NCBI RefSeq assembly: GCF_012848175.1
Contig: NZ_CP051651.1
Location: 1,302,001-1,366,000 of the forward strand
DNA from: Xanthomonas campestris pv. badrii
Lineage (GTDB): Bacteria > Pseudomonadota > Gammaproteobacteria > Xanthomonadales > Xanthomonadaceae
Length of the DNA stretch: 64,000 bases
Reading direction: 5' to 3'
The position numbers and the translations under genes are program-made. Shown here piece by piece: positions 61,601 through 64,000 of this stretch (its first letter is position 1; every line of letters starts with the position of its first letter). The notes beneath the pieces are model-generated. The model did not search any database. It was not told the DNA's origin and was given only the letters and a program-made list of their open reading frames with translations.

Positions 61601-64000
61601 GAGCATGCCTTCGCCAGCAAGCGGATGCCGAAGCAGTTGAAGCATCTGTTGGTCGGTGGCGATCGCTTGCGACAGGTGCCCGCGGGGCTGCCGTTTGCGG
61701 TGCACAACAATTATGGTCCCACCGAGACCACGGTGGTGGCCACCAGCGGCGAGGTCATGCCCGAGGTGCTGTCCCCCTCGATCGGCGCGCCGCTGCCGCA
61801 CTTGCGCGCCTATGTGCTGGATGCACAGCGCCAGCTGCTGCCGCAGGGCGTGGTGGGCGAGTTGTATCTTGGCGGTGCCGGCGTGGCGCGCGGCTACCTG
61901 GGCCGCGAGGCGTTGACGGCCGAGCGCTTCCTGGCCGATCCGTTCCATCCGGGCGAGCGGATGTATCGCACTGGGGATCTGTGCCGGTGGTCGGCCGACG
62001 GCCGCCTGCACTATGTGGGACGCAACGATGCCCAGGTGAAGATCCGCGGCCGGCGCATCGAGCTGGGCGAGATCGAAGCGCATCTGCAGGCGCATCCGCA
62101 GGTGCGCGAGGCGGTGGTGCTGGTGCGCGACGATGTGCCGGGTGATCAGCAACTGGTGGCTTACCTCATCGCGCAGGAGCATCAGTCGGTGCCAACGGCC
62201 GAGGACTTGCGTGCGCAACTGCAGCGCAGCCTGGCCGACTACATGGTGCCGAGCGCCTTCGTCCTGCTGCAGACCTGGCCGCTGACGCGCAACGGCAAGC
62301 TGGATCGCAAGGCGCTACCGGCACCGCAGACGGACGACTACGCGCATCAGCGCTATGAAGCGCCGCAAGGAGCCGTGGAGCAGACCCTGGCCGAGATCTG
62401 GCAAGCGGTGCTTGGCGTGGAACGCGTGGGGCGACACGACAACTTCTTCCAGTTGGGCGGGCACTCGCTGTTGGCGGTGACCTTGATCGAGCGCATGCGT
62501 CGGCAAGGCCTCGTTGCCGATGTACGGGTGCTGTTCGGGCAACCGACGCTGGCCGCCTTGGCGGCGGCGCTGGGAACTGATCAGGCCATCGAGGTGCCAG
62601 CCAACCGGATCCCGCCGGGCTGTCGGCACATCACGCCCGAGCTGCTGCCCTTGGTCGAGCTGCCGCAGGACGCGATCGACCGGATCGTGGCCAGCGTGCC
62701 CGGCGGCGTGGCCAACGTGCAGGACATCTATCCATTGGCGCCGCTGCAGGAGGGTGTGCTGTACCACCACTTGGCCGCTCGACAGGGTGACCCGTATCTG
62801 CTGCATGCGCAGTTCGGGTTTGCCGATCGGTCGCGGTTGCAGGCGTTCGTTGATGCCTTGCAGATCGTGATCGATCGCCACGATATCCTGCGCACCGCGG
62901 TGTTCTGGGAAGGGCTGGATCAACCGGTCCAGGTGGTGGTGCGCGGTGCGCGATTGCCGGTCGAAGAAATCGTGCTGGATCCGGCACAAGGCGAGATCGT
63001 GGAGCAGTTGCGCGCTCGCTTCGATCCTCGGCATTACCGCCTGGAGCTGGGCGATGCGCCGCTGCTGCGGCTGGTGATCGCCGACGATCCTGCCAACCAG
63101 CGACTGCTGGGCACACTGCTGTTCCACCACGTGGTGCTGGACCATACAGCGCTGGAGGTGGTTGGGCAGGAAATGCAGGCGGTGTTTGCCGGGACGCTGG
63201 AGAGGCTGCCGGCGGCCATTCCGTACCGCAACTATGTGGCGCAGGTCTGCCTGGGCGACGCGCCGGCGTCACATACCGCGTTCTTTACCCGGATGCTGGG
63301 CGATGTCGACGAGCCGACCTTGCCGTTTGGTTTGCAGGATGTGCAGGGCGATGGTTCCGGGATCGAGCAGGCAGAGCTGCGCCTGGACGCTGCGCTGAGC
63401 GTACGCTTGCGGGCACAAGCGAGGAAGGCCGGGATCAGCGTTGCCAGTCTGCATCACCTCGCCTACGCACGGGTGCTGGGCGTGCTGTCCGGGCGCGACG
63501 ATGTGGTGTTCGGTACGGTGTTGATGGGGCGCATGCAGGGCGGGGAAGGGGCCGACCGTGCGCTGGGCATGTTCATCAATACCTTGCCGTTGCGGGTGAA
63601 CTTGCTCGGGTTGGATGTTCGCACAGCTGTGGCCAACACCCATGCAGGCCTGAGCGAGCTGCTGGTGCATGAGCATGCGTCGCTGGCCACGGCGCAGCGT
63701 TGCAGCGGCATCGCGGCACCCACGCCATTGTTCAGCGCCCTGTTGAACTACCGCCATAGTCCGGCCAACGACGCGCTTGTTCCGGATGTTTCGTTGCACG
63801 GCATCGAGATGCTGTCCGGCGAAGAACGCAGCAATTATCCGCTGACCCTGAGCGTGGACGATCTTGGTGCGGGATTCCTGCTGAAAGCCCAAGTGGAGCC
63901 GGCGGTGGGAGCGCAGCGCCTGTGCGCGTATATGCAGGTGGCGCTCATCCAGCTGGTCGATGCACTGGACCATGCGGACGATCGGTCGATCACGCAACTG
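49481..64000 (+). CDS. Nonribosomal peptide synthetase, at least five modules, 3' end outside window
   Basis: The frame is open from GTG 49481 to the window edge (4840 codons so far). GTG overlaps the upstream stop (GTGA) and has GGAG 8 bp upstream; ATG 49490 and 49499 are alternatives. The first about 50 residues ([20 protein letters not shown]) match a TubC-type docking domain. The layout is C4-A4-T4-C5-A5-T5-C6-A6-T6-C7-A7-T7-C8. Dual motifs HHLxxxxGD occur in C4, C5, C7 and C8; C6 has the LCL motif HHIVSDG (2374-2380). A-domain YTSGSSG/STG cores are at 703, 1790, 2856 and 3945. T serines are S1102, S2187, S3255 and S4329. Pocket codes are DFWNIGMVH (Thr), DFWNIGMVH (Thr), DVWHVSLVD (Ser) and DAWFLGNVV (Leu). 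The end of the assembly line is not visible. Confidence 0.95.
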   Translation, partial: MIAMDFMQSLKQKGVELVLQDGRLLVRGNKAALDEASLMDELRQHRERLIELLQQEAVDARHRAPYQPSIVQTLSSAGLMGQDIERIVAAMAGGLDNVQDIYPLAPLQEGVLYHHLSAEQGDAYLLQAQYVFSDEQRLRDFAGALQQVIDRHDVLRTSLLWETLDAPVQVVWRQAALQMEQVDCDPAQGDALLQLQRRYDARRVPMDLAKAPLLKLVWAHDQPNRRWVGVLLFHHLILDHLSLQILRHELQVCLLGRAEQLPPPIPYRSYVMQAREGTAQERHRAFFAQRLEDVDEASLPFGLANLPGDGAAIQQASRSVAPELARQIKQQARLLGVTAASVFHLAWAQVVARTSGRSDVVFGTVLLGRMQGAQGAGSALGLFVNTLPLRLRLDQPAHRAVRQAHAELTAVLAHEHAPLSLAQRCSGIAPPAPLFSALLNYRHSPTADATAEAQQAWHGIDVVQAEERTHYPLTLNVDDLGNGFALTAQVPPEIGADRICDYMHTALERLVQALEGASEQPVAALEILPEAEWQRLVSVSNTPCAQAVPAWLLHERFEAQAAAHPDAIAVEFEQQQISYGQLNARANQIAHALLKMGVRPDDRVALCVERGIALIAGMLAILKSGAGYVPLDPASPPQRLAFMLEDSAPVALLGDSLSIRHLPPLSCPILDLDASAFAEPPAPQLPNPGPGHLSARHLAYVIYTSGSSGRPKGVLVEHGNVTRLFTATEDWFGFGPADTWALFHSFAFDFSVWEIWGALLYGGRLLIVPQHVARAPQECYRLLCRSGVSILNQTPSAFRQLIDAQQGHDEDHRLRLVIFGGEALDPSMLRPWFERPGNAATQLVNMYGITETTVHVTYCPLSAADATAGGISPIGVRIPDLRVYVLDAQRQPVPLGVVGELYVGGAGVARGYLNRPDLTAERFLEDPFQPGARLYKSGDLARWRADGRLEYLGRNDEQVKIRGFRIELGEIQARLMAHPRLRDALVMAREDMPGDKRLVAYVIADDAQAVPSAAQLRQWLSATLSDYMVPGAFVALAAWPLTLNGKLDRKALPMPTDDAHARHRYEAPKGAVEQLLAGLWSEVLQVEQVGRHDNFFELGGHSLLAVSLIERMRRHGLGTDVRVLFGQPTLAAIAAVVCNTQELAVPANRIPVDCARITPELLPLVELPQDAIDRIVARVPGGHANVQDIYPLAPLQEGVLYHHLRAGQGDPYLLHAQFGFADRSRLQAFVDALQIVIDRHDILRTAVFWEGLDQPVQVVVRGAPLPVEEIVLDPAQGEIVEQLRARFDPRHYRLELGDAPLLRLVIADDPANQRLVGTLLFHHVVLDHTALEVVGQEMQAVFAGTLERLPAAIPYRNHVAQVCLGDAPAAHTAFFTRMLGDVDEPTLPFGLQDVQGDGSGIEQAELRLDAALSVRLRAQARKAGISVASLHHLAYARVLSVLSGRDDVVFGTVLMGRMQGGDGADRALGMFINTLPLRVNLLGLDVRTAVANTHAGLSELLVHEHASLATAQRCSGIAAPTPLFSALLNYRHSPANDALVPDVSLHGIEMLSGEERSNYPLTLNVDDLGEDFQLTVQVVAGVGAERACSYMQTALAGVVDALEDLQDRRMDQVSILPEADIERLVVQSNTPCEQPAAGALLHQIFEAQVAARPDAVAVEFGQTRLRYRQLNERANQVAHWLLELGVRPDDCVALCAQRGATLLVGMLGILKAGAAYVPMDPAAPAERLRFMLDDSAPVAVLIDAACSAVMPQLRCPVLCIDASADPLAAQPTHNPRIAGLAPTHLAYVIYTSGSSGQPKGVLVEHRNVTRLFTATQAWFAFGAHDTWALFHSFAFDFSVWEIWGALLHGGRLLVVPQDVTRAPQECYALLCQAGVTVLNQTPSAFRQLIAAQGTQPHALRLVIFGGEALEPAMLQPWYARPQNAATQLVNMYGITETTVHVTYCPLSPADAQRGDVSPIGRRIPDLRLYVLDRQLQPVPIGVAGELYVGGAGVARGYLNRPELTAERFIVDPFHPGARLYKSGDLARWRADGTLDYLGRNDEQVKIRGFRIELGEIQVRLSEHPEIGDAVVVMRKDEQGDQQLVAYAIAQDPQSPPSAESLRRHLLAGLAEYMVPSAFVMLEAWPLTLNGKLDRKALPEPDGGAYAVQAYEPPQGEIEQAIAAIWSDLLGVETIGRHDNFFALGGHSLLAVRVIAHLRHALAVEIGVAELFAQPTLQQLAGCVASASGATVQPIVPLTTDAPHVLSYAQQRLWFLSQFEGTSQAYHISGGLRLHGALDTQALQRALDRIVARHASLRTTFAQIDGQVLQQITLEESGFALVTRDLRGFPEREVVLEQLLAEAAQTSFALERGPLIRGVLARLADTEFVLFVAMHHIVSDGWSIAILIDELSALYKAFARGDADPLAPLPIQYADYASWQRQWMTGEVLQQQASYWRQALDGAPVLLELPTDHPRPAQQDHAGERLEVVVDRQQAQALKTLSQRHGSTLYTTLLASWAMLLSRLSGQDDVVIGTPAANRGRAETEGLIGCFVNTLALRLDVSGAPTLAQLLASVKQRALQAQAHQDLPFEQVVELVQPPRSLSHTPLFQVMFAWQNTPQGVLDLGDLQAHALDIAAISAQFDLTLSLVESEQGIVGSLIYATALFERATVERWLGHWRHLLQAMVAEGADDRPVDRLPLLDEAGRHHVVREWNATEVDYHAEGCVHALFQAQAARTPAAVAVAQGAISLSYGELNARANQLAHHLIAIGLRPDDRVAVCVQRSVEMVVALLAVLKAGGAYVPLDPAYPAERLAYMLDDCGAMAVLTETASRHLVDGHATAAIIDLQADGEHWAQCAHTNPDPDALGLTADHLAYVIYTSGSTGMPKGAMNAHRGVVNRLLWMQDAYQLAPSEVVLQKTPISFDVSVWELFWPLLSGARMQLAEPEGHKDPAYLKGLIAATQITTLHFVPSMLRAFVDHGSPAVFTGVRRVVCSGEALAPSLAERAQAVFPAAGIFNLYGPTEAAVDVTAWRYGQGWEQAGSLPIGRPIANTRIYILDAHGAPVPIGVVGELYIGGVGVGRGYLNRDDLTAERFLPDPFAADPTARMYRSGDLSRWRADGTIEYLGRNDHQVKIRGFRIELGEIEARLTAHAQVRECVVVALHADGGDKRLVAYWVGVNDAPSEACEVESLRGWLSEVLPEYMVPAAYVQLDALPLTPNGKLDRKALPAPDGKAYAVQAYEPPQGAVEQTLTEIWQTVLGVERVGRHDNFFQLGGHSLLAVTLIERMRRQGLSADMRVLFGQPTVAAIAAAVAHDHEVVVPQNRIPIDCARITPELLPLVELPQEAIDRIMARVPGGHANVQDIYPLAPLQEGVLYHHLAARQGDPYLLHAQFGFADRSRLQAFVDALQIVIDRHDILRTAVFWEGLDQPVQVVVRGARLPVEEIVLDPAQGEIVEQLRARFDPRHYRLELGDAPLLRLVIADDPANQRLLGTLLFHHVVLDHTALEVVGQEMQAVFAGTLERLPAAIPYRNYVAQVCLGDAPASHTAFFTRMLGDVDEPTLPFGLQDVQGDGSGIEQAELRLDAALSVRLRAQARKAGISVASLHHLAYARVLGVLSGRDDVVFGTVLMGRMQGGEGADRALGMFINTLPLRVNLLGLDVRTAVANTHAGLSELLVHEHASLATAQRCSGIAAPTPLFSALLNYRHSPANDALVPDVSLHGIEMLSGEERSNYPLTLSVDDLGAGFLLKAQVEPAVGAQRLCAYMQVALIQLVDALDHADDRSITQLGVLPDAERQHVLGFNPARMPAVPQLTIAAMVEQHAAGTPDAVAVECGSEQVTYAALNAQANALARHLIALGVEPDMRVAICVQRSPALLVGLLAILKAGAAYVPLDPGYPSQRLRYLLQDSAPQAVLVHAATHDALGAEVLSGLALPVIDIGSLATTDHATTNPVVAELTPAHLAYVIYTSGSTGEPKGVMVEHRQLAQLIAWHCTSFGVQAGVRTSSVAGLSFDAAAWEIWPTLCAGGCLLMPDGEAAGDMEGVLQWWQAQELDVSFLPTPMAEHAFASKRMPKQLKHLLVGGDRLRQVPAGLPFAVHNNYGPTETTVVATSGEVMPEVLSPSIGAPLPHLRAYVLDAQRQLLPQGVVGELYLGGAGVARGYLGREALTAERFLADPFHPGERMYRTGDLCRWSADGRLHYVGRNDAQVKIRGRRIELGEIEAHLQAHPQVREAVVLVRDDVPGDQQLVAYLIAQEHQSVPTAEDLRAQLQRSLADYMVPSAFVLLQTWPLTRNGKLDRKALPAPQTDDYAHQRYEAPQGAVEQTLAEIWQAVLGVERVGRHDNFFQLGGHSLLAVTLIERMRRQGLVADVRVLFGQPTLAALAAALGTDQAIEVPANRIPPGCRHITPELLPLVELPQDAIDRIVASVPGGVANVQDIYPLAPLQEGVLYHHLAARQGDPYLLHAQFGFADRSRLQAFVDALQIVIDRHDILRTAVFWEGLDQPVQVVVRGARLPVEEIVLDPAQGEIVEQLRARFDPRHYRLELGDAPLLRLVIADDPANQRLLGTLLFHHVVLDHTALEVVGQEMQAVFAGTLERLPAAIPYRNYVAQVCLGDAPASHTAFFTRMLGDVDEPTLPFGLQDVQGDGSGIEQAELRLDAALSVRLRAQARKAGISVASLHHLAYARVLGVLSGRDDVVFGTVLMGRMQGGEGADRALGMFINTLPLRVNLLGLDVRTAVANTHAGLSELLVHEHASLATAQRCSGIAAPTPLFSALLNYRHSPANDALVPDVSLHGIEMLSGEERSNYPLTLSVDDLGAGFLLKAQVEPAVGAQRLCAYMQVALIQLVDALDHADDRSITQL
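49690..52890 (+). other. NRPS module 4: dual C/E, A (Thr), T
   Basis: HHLSAEQGD at the C start is a dual-domain signature, predicting D-Leu at position 3 across the protein junction. Its second motif is HHLILDH, with His where LCL domains have Gly. The pocket D-F-W-N-I-G-M-V-H is the classical Thr code. Confidence 0.8.
52930..56150 (+). other. NRPS module 5: dual C/E, A (Thr), T
   Basis: HHLRAGQGD predicts that Thr4 becomes D-allo-Thr. The A pocket again reads D-F-W-N-I-G-M-V-H (Thr). The T domain has [15 protein letters not shown] instead of FFQ/[14 protein letters not shown], typical of carriers that feed an LCL domain. C5 is nearly identical to C7 and C8. Confidence 0.8.
56180..59340 (+). 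other. NRPS module 6: LCL condensation, A (Ser), T
   Basis: C6 is the only ordinary LCL domain visible after the starter: [24 protein letters not shown] and [13 protein letters not shown]. It therefore takes an L-configured donor, Thr5. The pocket D-V-W-H-V-S-L-V-D is a recognised Ser variant of DVWHLSLID. Confidence 0.8.
59390..62580 (+). other. NRPS module 7: dual C/E, A (Leu), T
   Basis: HHLAARQGD marks a dual domain, predicting D-Ser at position 6. The pocket D-A-W-F-L-G-N-V-V is Leu, as in module 3, and the two A domains share long matching stretches ([15 protein letters not shown]). Confidence 0.8.
59571..60778 (+). repeat. C7 core, identical to C8 core
   Basis: By eye, this 1.2-kb stretch matches 62793-64000 base for base at an offset of 3,222 bp. 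Only three differences lie just upstream (59513, 59567 and 59570). The same segment is nearly identical to C5 (about 52920-54165, offset 6,459 bp) with a modest number of substitutions. The copy at 62793 continues past the window edge. Confidence 0.85.
62620..64000 (+). other. NRPS module 8: dual C/E domain, module cut by window edge
   Basis: HHLAARQGD and the second His motif HHVVLDHT are both present, so Leu7 is predicted to become D. The C domain is essentially complete at the edge. The adenylation domain lies outside, so residue 8 is unknown. Confidence 0.8.

Noticed and set aside
1..64000. CRISPR array, rRNA or prophage
   Set aside because: No regularly spaced short repeats, rRNA-like stretches or phage structural genes were seen.

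Overview
The window is high-GC proteobacterial chromosome, most probably from a plant-associated Xanthomonas. That assignment is inference from overall gene content: a glycine-zipper envelope lipoprotein, an EmrCAB-type pump behind a MarR repressor, the PTR2, M3 and M14 peptide genes, and a large NRPS. No database search was possible. Genes are densely packed on both strands. There is no rRNA, CRISPR array, intact transposase or prophage.

Bases 1-39,000 are mainly core metabolism and envelope genes: penicillin acylase-like hydrolase, bacterioferritin, thiopurine methyltransferase, parC, a marR-efflux operon, tRNA-Leu(CAG), a GH3 glycosidase, an M14 carboxypeptidase, a PTR2 peptide transporter, a rhomboid protein, a second MarR regulator, an M3 dipeptidase, glutathione peroxidase, ferredoxin-NADP reductase, an ABC exporter, class I fumarase, GST, an exported carbonic anhydrase, outer-membrane phospholipase A, a cold-shock protein, tcdA, tatD and two glycine-zipper proteins. 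Decayed genes lie between them: AraC-type, PTR2 paralogue, alpha/beta hydrolase and serine hydrolase remnants. So do several inverted-repeat elements and a tandem duplication of the parC 3' end.

Bases 38,785-39,896 hold no recognisable gene. The second half is visibly AT-richer and forms the leader of the main locus. From 39,897 to the right edge lie two co-transcribed, overlapping NRPS genes. The first (3195 aa) has three C-A-T modules. The second begins with a TubC-like docking domain and runs open to base 64,000, with four full modules and the C domain of an eighth.

Manual reading of the adenylation pockets predicts Asn-Val-Leu-Thr-Thr-Ser-Leu-(X...). Every C domain after the first, except C6, carries the HH[I/L]xxxxGD signature of dual epimerisation/condensation domains. 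The predicted chain is therefore acyl-D-Asn-D-Val-D-Leu-D-aThr-L-Thr-D-Ser-D-Leu-..., a pattern resembling Pseudomonas lipopeptides. The first C domain looks like a starter type, which suggests an N-acylated product. The termination module, thioesterase, MbtH protein, phosphopantetheinyl transferase and exporter are not in the window. The C7 and C8 domains are identical over about 1.2 kb at a 3,222-bp offset, and C5 is nearly the same, so the assembly line has recently been recombined.
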